Shown here in pieces: positions 6,915 to 14,133 of a stretch of 30,534 bases of DNA (the stretch's first letter is position 1; each line of letters opens with the position of its first letter). Source of the DNA: CF-161 sp035259145 (GTDB lineage: Bacteria; Chloroflexota; Dormibacteria; Dormibacterales; Dormibacteraceae); NCBI GenBank assembly GCA_035259145.1, contig DATFWQ010000142.1, positions 1 to 30,534 of the forward strand. Reading direction: 5' to 3'. Position numbers and translations under genes: made by a program. The notes under the pieces are model-generated. The model was given only the letters and a program-made list of their open reading frames with translations. It was not told where the DNA came from and ran no database searches.

Positions 6915-8036
6915 CTATAGATTTCGTCCGCGATCCAGGCGGTGAAACACCATGCCCGACGGCGGTTTGGGAAAAAAGTAGGTGGTCTTCTGCGGCATTG
7001 TCTTACCCTCGCGCGCGACCCGCAAAACCGCGGCCACATCCGGGGCGTCCAGAAAGAATGCCGCCACTCCCGCACCAGAGTCTACCCATCGAACGGCCTC
7101 TTCGGGGTCCCGCGTATAGGTCAGGTACTCCTCCGGGCTCCTCTTGCCCAGAATGTTGTCGATCACCTGTCTGTGCAACTCCACGACAGCCACTTCCCCT
7201 TCCAACGGAAGAACCTGGAAGCGGCCATCGCGGTAGGTGCCCGCTGCGACCTTGTCTCTGATCGCGGCAAGCGCCTCTTCCAGTGAGCCGACCGGCTCAC
7301 CGCCCGTCACCGCAACCCCGGCCTTGAGCAATCGATGGGTCGGCAGCACGACCAGGCCAGGGTCTGACATGTCTGTGATCAGCGCCAGCGTGAACCGGGA
7401 GGCGGCGTCGGGGCCGCCGTCCGACTCCTGCGAGTAGGCCAGTGTCGTCTCGTACCGGTGGTGGCCATCCGCGATCAGTACCGGCTGCGTCTCCAGGTGC
7501 CGGCTGACCCGTCCGGCCCATTCGGGTTCGGTGACGCGACGCAGCGTGTGTCGCTGGCCGGCGTACCCGAAGGCCGTCTCCTCACCGTGTGGGGCGGTCT
7601 GGAGCAGAGGGCGGAGACCCTCTGCGACGAACCAGAGCGGCTCGAGGCACATTCCGGTCGCCCGCAGCAGAGCCAGGCGGTCTTCCTTCGGTCCACGGTG
7701 TGTCTGCTCGTGTGGGAGAACGACTCGCTGCTCATAGGGGACAAGGCGAAGGGCCGCGATCACGTCCAGGCGGGCTCGGCCGTCCCACTCGGTGCCGTGC
7801 AGGTACATCGCCGGCTCGGCGTCCTCGACAAGGACACCCGCCGCCATCCAGTCCTGGAGCAGCCGCGCCGCGGACGCGTAGTCCGTCCCCGGCCGCGTCA
7901 AGCGCACGACGTTGTAAGGCGACTGGGCGCGGTAGGCCGCCACCTCCTCGTCGCTGAGGACGTCGTAGGGCGGTGCCACGACTGGTCCCAGAGCCTGCGC
8001 ATAGCGCAGCCCGCGGAATGCGCGCACGTCGGCCAC
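6915..8036 (-). CDS. DUF1015 family protein, in a serine-biosynthesis context
   Basis: The 373-residue protein matches the DUF1015 family from end to end: an N-terminal RAFRGLRY and VVAPPYDVLS, SPYNVVRL, a central HEQT segment, and the hallmark IADGHHRYETTL followed by TDMSDPGLVVLPTHRL. It is soluble and has no signal peptide. The GTG start at 8036 lies 3 nt after the serA stop, so the genes are coupled. I recall DUF1015 genes next to serA and a class V aminotransferase in other bacteria, which suggests a role in serine metabolism or its control. The biochemical activity is not evident from the sequence. Confidence 0.88.
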   Translation of the reverse strand: MADVRAFRGLRYAQALGPVVAPPYDVLSDEEVAAYRAQSPYNVVRLTRPGTDYASAARLLQDWMAAGVLVEDAEPAMYLHGTEWDGRARLDVIAALRLVPYEQRVVLPHEQTHRGPKEDRLALLRATGMCLEPLWFVAEGLRPLLQTAPHGEETAFGYAGQRHTLRRVTEPEWAGRVSRHLETQPVLIADGHHRYETTLAYSQESDGGPDAASRFTLALITDMSDPGLVVLPTHRLLKAGVAVTGGEPVGSLEEALAAIRDKVAAGTYRDGRFQVLPLEGEVAVVELHRQVIDNILGKRSPEEYLTYTRDPEEAVRWVDSGAGVAAFFLDAPDVAAVLRVAREGKTMPQKTTYFFPKPPSGMVFHRLDRGRNL

Positions 8037-8039
8037 CGC

Positions 8040-9620
8040 TCAGATGTCCCCGAGCTCCACGTAGCGCAGATCCGACATACCGTAGACGCCCCTCAGCCTG
8101 TTCAACACCGGGTCGCCCACCGGTTCATCCACGGTCAGCATCATCATCGCCCGCCCTCTGGGGGCGTCGCGCCCGACGTGCATCGAGGCGATGTTTATGT
8201 CGTGCTCGCCCAGGATCGTGCCGATCCGGCCGATCACCCCCGGCCGGTCGTCGTGGTGCGAGACCAGGAAGCGGCCCTCCATCACAAGATCCATGCCGAA
8301 GGGCCCGACCCGGATCAACCGCGGCTCTCCGGCCAGAACCACTCCCTCGACCTCGTGCCCGTCGGTGCGCAGCGTCAGGCGATTCGCGTAGCCGCCGCCG
8401 TCGGCGGGGAGGCGGCGCTCGACCAGCCGCAGGCCCCGGTTTCGCGCCACCAGGCGGGCATTCACCGCGTTGATGCGCTCCTCCGTGAAGGGCTGGAAGA
8501 CGCCCTTGATCGCCGCGGCTGTGACCAGCGCCACGTCGCGTTCGGCCAGTTCCCCTCGATAGTCGATCTCCAGCTGGGCAACCCGGGCGTCGACCAGCTG
8601 CACGCGGAGCGAGGCCAGGCGCTCGGCCAGGAGCGCGAACGGCCGCAGGAATGCGAGCTCCTCCGGTGGAAGGGAGGGCGCGTTTACCGCCCACCGGGGC
8701 AGCTCACCCCGAAGCACGGCGACCACTTCCTCTGCGACGTCGAAGGCGACCGAAGTCTGTGCCTCGATGGTGGAGGCCGCGATGTGCGGCGTGGCGACGA
8801 AGTTCGGAAGGCCCAGGAGCGGATTCTCGCCCACCGGCTCGTTCAGGAAGACGTCCGACGCGGCGCCGGCCAGCCGGCCCTCAGCCAGCGCCCGATATAG
8901 CGCGGCCTCGTCGACGATGCCGCCGCGGGCCGCGTTGATCAGGCGCGCCGTGCGTTTGGCCAGCGCCAGGATCCGCGCATCGATCAGATTGCGAGTCGCC
9001 TCCACAAGCGGCGCGTGCACGGTGATGAAGTCGGCGCGCTGGAACAGCTCGTCGAGGCTGACCAGCTCAACGTGAAACTGCTCAGCCCGCTCGCTCGAGA
9101 CAGCCGGGTCGCACGCGATGACGCTCATATCCAGTCCCTGGGCACGCCTTGCGACCTCGGAGCCGATGTTGCCCAGGCCGACGATGCCGAGGGTCTTGCC
9201 GCGGACCTCGACGCCTGTATAGCGGGAGCGCTGCCACTCGCCACGCTTAACGGCGGCGTCCGCCTGCGGGATGTGGCGCGCCAGCGCGAAGAGCAGGCCG
9301 ATCGTGTGCTCGGCAGCGGCGACGATGTTGCCGCGAGGAGCGTTCACGACGAGGACTCCCCGGCGGGTCGCCGCGGCCACGTCGATGTTGTCGACGCCGA
9401 CGCCGGCCCGACCCACGACCTTCAGGCCGGGGGCGGCGTCCAGGACGGCGGCGGTCACCTGTGTCTCGCTGCGGACCACCAGCGCGTCGTATCTGCCGGC
9501 CGTTGCCTCCAGCTCGGCCTCCGGCAGCTTCGTGCGCACGTCCACGTCGGCCGCGGTGCGCAGGCGGGTGAGGCCGTCTTCGGCGAGCTCGTCGGCTACC
9601 AGGACGCGGGGACGCGTCAC
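8040..9620 (-). CDS. serA: D-3-phosphoglycerate dehydrogenase, long form with ACT domain
   Basis: I chose the GTG at 9620 (526 residues), because the 25 extra codons up to 9695 do not look like SerA and cover the promoter region. The protein has the substrate-binding and NAD-binding domains (VGRAGVGVDNID, GKTLGIVGLGNIG), catalytic Arg in NAARGGIVDE, Glu in the LNEPV region and His in TPHIAAST. The intervening domain follows, then a C-terminal ACT domain (DRPGVIGRIGTIL, about residues 455-526). It oxidises 3-phosphoglycerate in the first step of serine synthesis; the ACT domain usually senses serine. A 16-bp palindrome lies about 31 bp upstream of the start. It is followed 3 nt later by the DUF1015 gene. 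Confidence 0.95.
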   Translation of the reverse strand: MTRPRVLVADELAEDGLTRLRTAADVDVRTKLPEAELEATAGRYDALVVRSETQVTAAVLDAAPGLKVVGRAGVGVDNIDVAAATRRGVLVVNAPRGNIVAAAEHTIGLLFALARHIPQADAAVKRGEWQRSRYTGVEVRGKTLGIVGLGNIGSEVARRAQGLDMSVIACDPAVSSERAEQFHVELVSLDELFQRADFITVHAPLVEATRNLIDARILALAKRTARLINAARGGIVDEAALYRALAEGRLAGAASDVFLNEPVGENPLLGLPNFVATPHIAASTIEAQTSVAFDVAEEVVAVLRGELPRWAVNAPSLPPEELAFLRPFALLAERLASLRVQLVDARVAQLEIDYRGELAERDVALVTAAAIKGVFQPFTEERINAVNARLVARNRGLRLVERRLPADGGGYANRLTLRTDGHEVEGVVLAGEPRLIRVGPFGMDLVMEGRFLVSHHDDRPGVIGRIGTILGEHDINIASMHVGRDAPRGRAMMMLTVDEPVGDPVLNRLRGVYGMSDLRYVELGDI

Positions 9621-9650
9621 TGCCCGTCCACACCCTGGCCGGGATTTACA

Positions 9651-9666
9651 GGCTGTCTTGACAGCC
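9651..9666. promoter_or_regulatory. 16-bp perfect inverted repeat before serA (operator candidate)
   Basis: GGCTGTC-TT-GACAGCC is perfectly symmetrical. On the minus strand it ends just before TGTAAAT, a possible serA -10, so a bound repressor would block serA. The same bases include TTGACA on the plus strand. Confidence 0.45.
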
Positions 9667-9686
9667 GCCACGCGCCGCCATACGCT
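9658..9686 (+). promoter_or_regulatory. Consensus-like sigma-70 promoter facing away from serA
   Basis: TTGACA (9658-9663) and TACGCT (9681-9686) are separated by exactly 17 bp. No plus-strand gene follows before 9993, so the transcript would be a noncoding or antisense RNA through the hairpin-rich gap. The match may be fortuitous, since the -35 is half of the palindrome. Confidence 0.35.
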
Positions 9687-9714
9687 GCAGCGCAAACACT
9701 ACCTATCTCCCCCA

Positions 9715-9740
9715 GGGCGGGGTGGTCTTGGGGGTGGGGG
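9715..9740 (+). other. G-quadruplex-type motif
   Basis: Four G-runs (9715-9717, 9719-9722, 9730-9734, 9736-9740) are separated by loops of 1, 7 and 1 nt. The motif is on the template strand with respect to serA. Confidence 0.45.
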
Positions 9741-9993
9741 TAATCAGGCACCAACCGTTCGGTTTGCATCGCCACCGGGTTGCTGCGCTTAGGAGACTGT
9801 CGAAGACGTGTCGCCGGATGTCGAACGCCTATCCACCCCACGAAGCAGGCTTCGCGGGGACCCCGGGTCTGCACTCCTCGCGTGCGTATTGCACGAATAC
9901 GCGTGCTCCGGTGTTCCCCACCCGAGTCGGCGGCCCGGGCGCATCCGGACCACCTGGCCGCCCGATCTCTCGGCGCCATTCCTCAACAGCCTC

Positions 9994-11160
9994 CTAGGGC
10001 GCGGCCGTGGCCGCCTCCTCCTCGGTCAGGTGCTGTGCAGCAGCAGCAATCGCACGGCCGTCTGCCGGCGCGACGTCCAGGTCCTCGAGCGCCCGTTCCA
10101 TCGCCCACAGCACCTGCACCACGTCGCCGCCGGCGACCGCGCCCAGGTGGCCGACCCTTAGCAGCTTGCCAGCCATCTTGCCCTGTCCACCACCGATCAC
10201 GACGCCGTATTTCGTCCTCAGCAGCCTCCGGTACGCCCCCACGTCGAGATCCGGCACGGGGACGGCGCTGGTCACCGTGGCAGACCGATGCCCCTCAGCC
10301 GCAAAGAGGTGGAAGCCGAGCGCCGACAGCCCGGCCGCGGTCGCGTCTGCAAGCCGGCGGTGACGCCTGAAGACATTCTCGAGGCCCTCTTCCACCATCA
10401 CTCTTATGCCTTCCTGGACGGCGTACATGACACCGATTGCCGGCGTCCACGGAGTGGAGCCGCCCTCCGCCTGCTTCATGGCCAGGCGCCAGTCGAAGTA
10501 GTATCGCGGCGCCCGCGCCCGCTCCGACATCTCCCAGGCCTGCTCGCCGATGGTGACAAAGGCGATGCCCGGCGGTGCCATCCAGCCCTTCTGGCTGGCG
10601 CTGACCGCCACGTCGATGCCCAGCCGGTCCACCTCGATGGCCATCGAGCTCACTGACGAAACCCCGTCCACGGCAACCACCCGGCCGGCGTTGCGCGCGA
10701 CCCGGACCAGGTCGGCGAGCTGGTTGGTAACGCCGGTCGACGTCTCATTGTGAGTCAGCAACACGAGCGACGCCTGGGGGTGGGCGTCCAGCACCTCAGC
10801 CAGATCTGCCGGCTCGACGGGCTCGCCCCACTCCGCTGCCAGGCGGACGATGCGCGCGCCGTAGGCGGCCGCGATCCCGGCGAAGCGCTCACCGAAGTTG
10901 CCGCAAACCGCGGCCACCACCTCGTCACCGGGCGAGATCAGGTTAGCGACCGCCGATTCCAGACCTCCGGTGCCCGAAGACGTCAGGACCAGCAGATCGT
11001 TGCTCGTTTCGAACACACGCTTGGCCCCCGCCGTGACGTCCGCCAAAAGCTCAGCGAACTCCGGGCCACGGTGATCGATCATGGGTCGGGAACCCGCCCG
11101 AAGCACTCGCTCCGGGATCGGCGTAGGACCAGGGGTGCGCAGTTGTTGCTGGAAGATCAT
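9994..11160 (-). CDS. Class V aminotransferase (serine-pyruvate / alanine-glyoxylate / SerC-like)
   Basis: The 388-residue PLP enzyme starts with the typical LRTPGPTPIPERVL and has SSGTGGLESAVANL, a cofactor-binding VDGVSSVSS segment and SASQKGW with the likely Schiff-base lysine at 191. Sequence alone places it in the alanine-glyoxylate/serine-pyruvate/phosphoserine group. Because serA and DUF1015 follow on the same strand, the most likely role is transamination of 3-phosphohydroxypyruvate to phosphoserine, a SerC-like function; that is inference. The ATG at 11160 has AGGAG upstream. It lies 67 nt after rpsR, so read-through from the ribosomal operon is possible. It ends with an Ala/Glu-rich tail. 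Confidence 0.88.
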   Translation of the reverse strand: MIFQQQLRTPGPTPIPERVLRAGSRPMIDHRGPEFAELLADVTAGAKRVFETSNDLLVLTSSGTGGLESAVANLISPGDEVVAAVCGNFGERFAGIAAAYGARIVRLAAEWGEPVEPADLAEVLDAHPQASLVLLTHNETSTGVTNQLADLVRVARNAGRVVAVDGVSSVSSMAIEVDRLGIDVAVSASQKGWMAPPGIAFVTIGEQAWEMSERARAPRYYFDWRLAMKQAEGGSTPWTPAIGVMYAVQEGIRVMVEEGLENVFRRHRRLADATAAGLSALGFHLFAAEGHRSATVTSAVPVPDLDVGAYRRLLRTKYGVVIGGGQGKMAGKLLRVGHLGAVAGGDVVQVLWAMERALEDLDVAPADGRAIAAAAQHLTEEEAATAAP

Positions 11161-11227
11161 GCCTCGCTCCTGAGGGTGTTCGGCGCGACCACTCTGCGGG
11201 CGCCGACGAGCCTGCGCCCGCCCTGGG

Positions 11228-11479
11228 TCATCGCGCTGTGTCGGTCGTAAACGGCAGCAGCGCGATGGCCCTCGCGCGCTTCAGCGCGTCCGTCAGCGGC
11301 CGCTGGTGCCTGGCGCAAGTTCCCGTGATCCGGCGCGGCAGGATCTTGCCCCGCTCGGACAGAAACCGGCGCAGCCTGCTGACCTCTTTGTAGTCGATGT
11401 AGTCGACGCGCTCGACACAGAAAGTACAGACCTTGCGGCTTGGCCGCCTCCGGGGGCCGCCTTCTCTTCGATCGGACAT
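11228..11479 (-). CDS. rpsR: 30S ribosomal protein S18
   Basis: This 83-residue protein has the S18 core (DYIDYKEVSRLRRFLSERGKI, PRRITGTCARHQR, ALKRARAIALLPF). CTFC near the N-terminus plus the later TGTC make it the zinc-binding (C+) form, which is common in thermophiles, Actinobacteria and Chloroflexi. The ATG at 11479 has GGAG about 8 nt upstream. S18 binds the small subunit as a dimer with S6, encoded two genes upstream. It closes the rpsF-ssb-rpsR order. The rplI gene, which often follows, is not here. Confidence 0.95.
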   Translation of the reverse strand: MSDRREGGPRRRPSRKVCTFCVERVDYIDYKEVSRLRRFLSERGKILPRRITGTCARHQRPLTDALKRARAIALLPFTTDTAR

Positions 11480-11516
11480 TGATTGGTCTCTCCTCTGGGG
11501 CCTTCCCTCAGAACTG

Positions 11517-11963
11517 TCAGAAGGGGATGTCGTCAGGGTCGACGTCACGCACACCGGTGCCCGTGTCGTCGGGCAGCGGCTGCATCTCGTCAGACGGGCC
11601 GCCGGCTGCGGCGCTCGTTCCGCGGCTGTCCAGGAACTGGACGTCGTTGGCGACGACCTCGGTCGTCCGGCGCTTCTGCCCGTCCTGGCCTTCCCACGAC
11701 CGGGTCTGCAGACGGCCCTCGATGTAGACAAGCGAGCCTTTCCTCGTGTACTGCGCAACGAGCTCGGCCAGGGTCCGCGTGCCTATGTTCCAGGCGACGA
11801 TGTTGTGGTAGTCCGTGAACTCCCGCCGCTCGCCGTCAGCGCTCTTGCCGTATCGGTTGGTGGCGATGCTGAAAGACGTCACGGGTTGGCCGCTCGGCGT
11901 GTAGCGCATCTCGGGGTCCTTCGTAAGACGGCCGATCAGCATCACCTTGTTCAGGTTGCTCAC
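11517..11963 (-). CDS. ssb: Single-stranded DNA-binding protein
   Basis: The 148-residue protein has one OB fold at residues 1-110 (NKVMLIGRLTKDPEMRYT at the N-terminus; YIEGRLQTRSW near the end of the fold), then a short Gly/Pro/Asp-rich linker and the acidic C-terminal tip DPDDIPF, which recruits replication and repair partners. It coats single-stranded DNA during replication and repair. Its GTG start at 11963 overlaps the rpsF stop by 4 nt (GTGA), so it is translationally coupled to S6, as in many bacteria. Confidence 0.96.
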   Translation of the reverse strand: MSNLNKVMLIGRLTKDPEMRYTPSGQPVTSFSIATNRYGKSADGERREFTDYHNIVAWNIGTRTLAELVAQYTRKGSLVYIEGRLQTRSWEGQDGQKRRTTEVVANDVQFLDSRGTSAAAGGPSDEMQPLPDDTGTGVRDVDPDDIPF

Positions 11964-12391
11964 TCCTCGTACTCCTCTTCAGTAGCGGCTGTCGCGGCGG
12001 GCTCCAGTGCAGGTTCACGGCCGGTCTCGGCGGGGGATCCGGCAGCGTCTGCGGCGGCTACAGGCTGGGCCTCCTGCTTCGCCCCTTTCGCCGCGCGCTT
12101 GATCTCGGGCTTCCGCACGATCAGGTGCCGGAAGACGGTGTCGGAGATCTTGAGCGTGGCCTCCATCTCGGGCACTCGAGCCGGCTCGAGCTGAAAGTCG
12201 GTCAGCACGTACTGGCCTTCGCGCAGATGCTTCACCTCGTAAGCGAGGCGGCGGCGGCCCCAGATGTCCGTTTTCTGCTTGGTGCCGCCAAGGTTGTCGA
12301 TCAGCTTGTCAACCGAGGCCACGGCCAGTTGAAGCTGCTCATCGTCGAGCTCGGGCCGGACGATATATAGAATTTCATAATCCCTGAGCAA
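11960..12391 (-). CDS. rpsF: 30S ribosomal protein S6
   Basis: The S6 fold occupies residues 1-100 (RDYEILYIVRPELDDEQ, DIWGRRRLAYEV, GQYVLTDF); the rest is an Ala/Glu-rich tail ending EEEYEE. S6 pairs with S18 in the 30S platform. The start is TTG at 12391, preceded by AGGAG at 8-nt spacing. An ATG 7 nt upstream is in another frame and is rejected. The gene heads the minus-strand operon, with a leader of about 120 nt that may be a site of S6:S18 autoregulation. Confidence 0.95.
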   Translation of the reverse strand: MLRDYEILYIVRPELDDEQLQLAVASVDKLIDNLGGTKQKTDIWGRRRLAYEVKHLREGQYVLTDFQLEPARVPEMEATLKISDTVFRHLIVRKPEIKRAAKGAKQEAQPVAAADAAGSPAETGREPALEPAATAATEEEYEE

Positions 12392-12517
12392 GGGTTCATC
12401 TCCTCTCTATGGGTTCGGGCCCCGTCATCGGCAGGCTCCCTCCCCCCGCGAAGTCGGGGGAGTACCCGGCGCAGCCGGTGGAGGGGGCGTGCCCGGCGGG
12501 ACCAGAAAGGACCGCTG
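12392..12517 (-). promoter_or_regulatory. rpsF 5' leader, candidate S6:S18 autoregulatory element
   Basis: Between the inferred start site near 12512 and the TTG at 12391 lies about 120 nt with two good hairpins: a CCGGC/GCCGG stem (about 12465-12480) and CTCCCCC/GGGGGAG at 12440-12462. Many bacteria carry an rpsF leader RNA bound by the S6:S18 complex, with a conserved CCG bulge. The position and structure fit, but I could not confirm that motif by eye. Confidence 0.3.
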
Positions 12518-12524
12518 TATTTTA
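12518..12524. promoter_or_regulatory. Overlapping divergent -10 elements
   Basis: An AT island in GC-rich DNA reads TATTTT on the plus strand (12518-12523) and TAAAAT on the minus strand (12524-12519). It serves as a -10 for both the TTG-start gene at 12537 and the rpsF operon. The shared bases imply mutually exclusive polymerase binding. Confidence 0.45.
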
Positions 12525-12536
12525 TGGCGCACTGAC

Positions 12537-13163
12537 TTGGCCTCGCCAAAGGCTCGCACGAAGAGCAAGACCGACCAGCGCCGCGCGCCCGCACGCGCCC
12601 GGCAGGACGTCCCCATCATGCCGGTCACGGTCGGCGGCGTCTTCGCGCTCGTGTTCATCGGGTTCATCGTGGCGATCCTCCTCAACCGGAGCCCAGCCAC
12701 CGGTCAGCCGATCGCCAACGTCCGCTGCGAGTCCGGCGAGCAGCTGGCGGTCCATAACCATGCTCACGTCGACCTGATCTACAAGGGCCAGCCGGCCGCG
12801 ATTCCTGCCCAGGTCGGGATCACAAGCACCTGCCTGTACTGGATGCACACTCATCAGAACTCCGGCATCGTCCACATCGAGGCCCCCAAAGAGTCGGCTT
12901 CAAGGCAGTTCACCCTCGGCGACTTCTTCCAGATCTGGGGCCAGCCCCTGAGCAACACGCAGGTCGCAACCTTCCCCAAGCTCGGTTCCGAGGATCAGTT
13001 GAAGATCTGGGTGGATGGGACGCCATATACAGGCGACCCTCGCAAAATCGTGCTGAAGTCCCACACCCAGGTCGTCCTCGAGATCGGGCCTCCATTCGTC
13101 GACCCGCCCACGTTCGACTGGACGTCCTCACAAGCCACGCAAGAGGCGGGCACCGGCGGCTAA
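12537..13163 (+). CDS. Membrane-anchored extracytoplasmic His-rich protein, unknown function
   Basis: I place the start at the TTG at 12537, 13 nt after the plus-strand -10; the GTG at 12489 lies upstream of that promoter. The 208-residue protein has a basic cytoplasmic N-terminus, one membrane segment at about residues 31-50 and an extracytoplasmic domain. That domain has HNHAHVDL (His 73, 75, 77) and WMHTHQNSGIVHIE (His 104, 106, 113), which could together bind a metal, and two cysteines (64 and 99) that could form a disulfide. It resembles unnamed conserved proteins of Actinobacteria and Chloroflexota. I know of no established function. Confidence 0.75.
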   Translation: MASPKARTKSKTDQRRAPARARQDVPIMPVTVGGVFALVFIGFIVAILLNRSPATGQPIANVRCESGEQLAVHNHAHVDLIYKGQPAAIPAQVGITSTCLYWMHTHQNSGIVHIEAPKESASRQFTLGDFFQIWGQPLSNTQVATFPKLGSEDQLKIWVDGTPYTGDPRKIVLKSHTQVVLEIGPPFVDPPTFDWTSSQATQEAGTGG

Positions 13164-13475
13164 ACCTGCAGGGGAAGGCAGGCCTCCCCCTCCCTTGGGG
13201 TCCCCGAGAAATCGATGATTTCGTAGGGTGGGTCCTGACCCCCTCGGCGCTGGCGCAGAAGGTTGTCGCCTTCTCACCCGGTCAGGTTGACGGGCAGCGA
13301 CTGGCAACGTTTCGCAACAACTCATTCGGCCCGGCCTGGCCGGGCCTACCCGCCACGCCCCACCAAAGTTGACCTCTTGGTGAACATGCAGATCCGCTAC
13401 TGGTAGTAGGGGAGCCGCACCTACGCGCGGCCCGCTTGGAGGTGCCGGCCATCCAGCGACGCGCCGCGTTAAGGC
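13164..13475. other. Intergenic region with hairpins, no gene seen
   Basis: The 312-nt gap lies between two convergent genes. It holds a perfect hairpin GGCCCGGCC/GGCCGGGCC at 13328-13346, a weaker GGGGA/TCCCC hairpin at 13171-13188 just after the His-rich gene, and CACCAA/TTGGTG flanking a TTGACC near 13365-13385. None has a T-tract. No reading frame looks like a gene. Confidence 0.45.
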
Positions 13476-14087
13476 TCAGACCGGCGCGGCAGCCTCGCGC
13501 AGGATGCGCGCCGCGCGGTAGTGCTCCAGCGCCAGGTCGCGGTGCCCCTCGCGGAGCGCCCTGTCGGCAAGCCGCTCGTACGCAGGCGCGTCGAGCACCG
13601 TCTTGCGACCGCCGCGCATCTCCTTGATACGGCGCAGGCGGTCGCGATCGGCCCGCTCCTTCAGCAGCGGCTCCTCCGCTTCCAGCAGGCGGCCCGCCTC
13701 CTCCTTCCGGCCCAGCATCAGCAGCGCCTCAGCGGCACAGAGTCGCGCGTCACTGCCCAGGGACATCCGCTCGTCCAGCGCAATCTGGACGGTGTCCAGC
13801 GCCCGCCTCGCGTCGCCCTTGATGAGGGCCAGCCTGGCCCTCTCGACTGCGAGCTCGCGTTCGAGCAGGCGGGCGGACCCGTCGACAAGGTAGTCAACCG
13901 GTGCGCCCAGCCGGCTGGCGATTACACGCAGAAGTCGGGTCGACGGGTAGCACTTGCCCATCTCGACCTGGTTCAAGAAGGCCCGAGTGAAGTCCTGTCC
14001 CGCCACCTGGGCGAGCGTCATCCTCCTCTCCTGGCGCAAGCGCCTTATTCGCTGGCCGAGTGTGTCCTCGGCGACCGTATCGTTCAT
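13476..14087 (-). CDS. XRE-family regulator with helical C-terminal (TPR-like) region
   Basis: The 203-residue protein begins with an XRE helix-turn-helix (residues about 10-66: LGQRIRRLRQERRMTLAQVAG, then FTRAFLNQVEMGKCYPS, ending in GAPVDYLVDG). The rest consists of Ala/Leu/Arg-rich helices that read like tetratricopeptide repeats (RLALIKGDARRALDTV; ADRALREGHRDLALEHY). Such proteins bind DNA as dimers, and the TPR part often senses peptides or proteins. A -10-like TAGCAT sits 9 nt before the ATG, so the transcript may be leaderless. It is 46 nt downstream of the M24 peptidase gene and may be cotranscribed with it. Confidence 0.85.
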   Translation of the reverse strand: MNDTVAEDTLGQRIRRLRQERRMTLAQVAGQDFTRAFLNQVEMGKCYPSTRLLRVIASRLGAPVDYLVDGSARLLERELAVERARLALIKGDARRALDTVQIALDERMSLGSDARLCAAEALLMLGRKEEAGRLLEAEEPLLKERADRDRLRRIKEMRGGRKTVLDAPAYERLADRALREGHRDLALEHYRAARILREAAAPV

Positions 14088-14096
14088 CCGGGATGG

Positions 14097-14102
14097 ATGC
14101 TA
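14097..14102 (-). promoter_or_regulatory. -10 element TAGCAT of a likely leaderless transcript
   Basis: The element lies 9 nt before the ATG at 14087 of the XRE regulator. No Shine-Dalgarno is present between them. Confidence 0.4.
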
Positions 14103-14133
14103 ATCCGAACGCACACAACGCGTACGTCCCAAC

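Larger units (their letters stand above)
9621..9993. other. Intergenic region upstream of serA, rich in inverted repeats
   Basis: This 373-nt gap between the aminotransferase stop and serA has no gene I can support. It holds a perfect palindrome at 9651-9666, a good plus-strand promoter at 9658-9686, a four-run G-tract at 9715-9740, and hairpins at 9753-9764, 9836-9859 (CGAAGC/GCTTCG core, CCCC/GGGG flanks) and 9884-9902 (GCGTATT/AATACGC). A minus-strand open frame at 9617-9979 has no recognisable content. Confidence 0.5.

Noticed and set aside
7458..8900. Long plus-strand open frame (about 480 codons)
   Set aside because: It is antisense to serA and DUF1015; no domain is recognisable, and the sense genes match known families end to end.
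9621..9695. 25-codon extension of SerA to 9695
   Set aside because: The residues do not resemble SerA, and the region holds the palindrome and the probable promoter.
9617..9979. Minus-strand open frame upstream of serA
   Set aside because: No motif or plausible start signal; it crosses several hairpins and overlaps the serA start.
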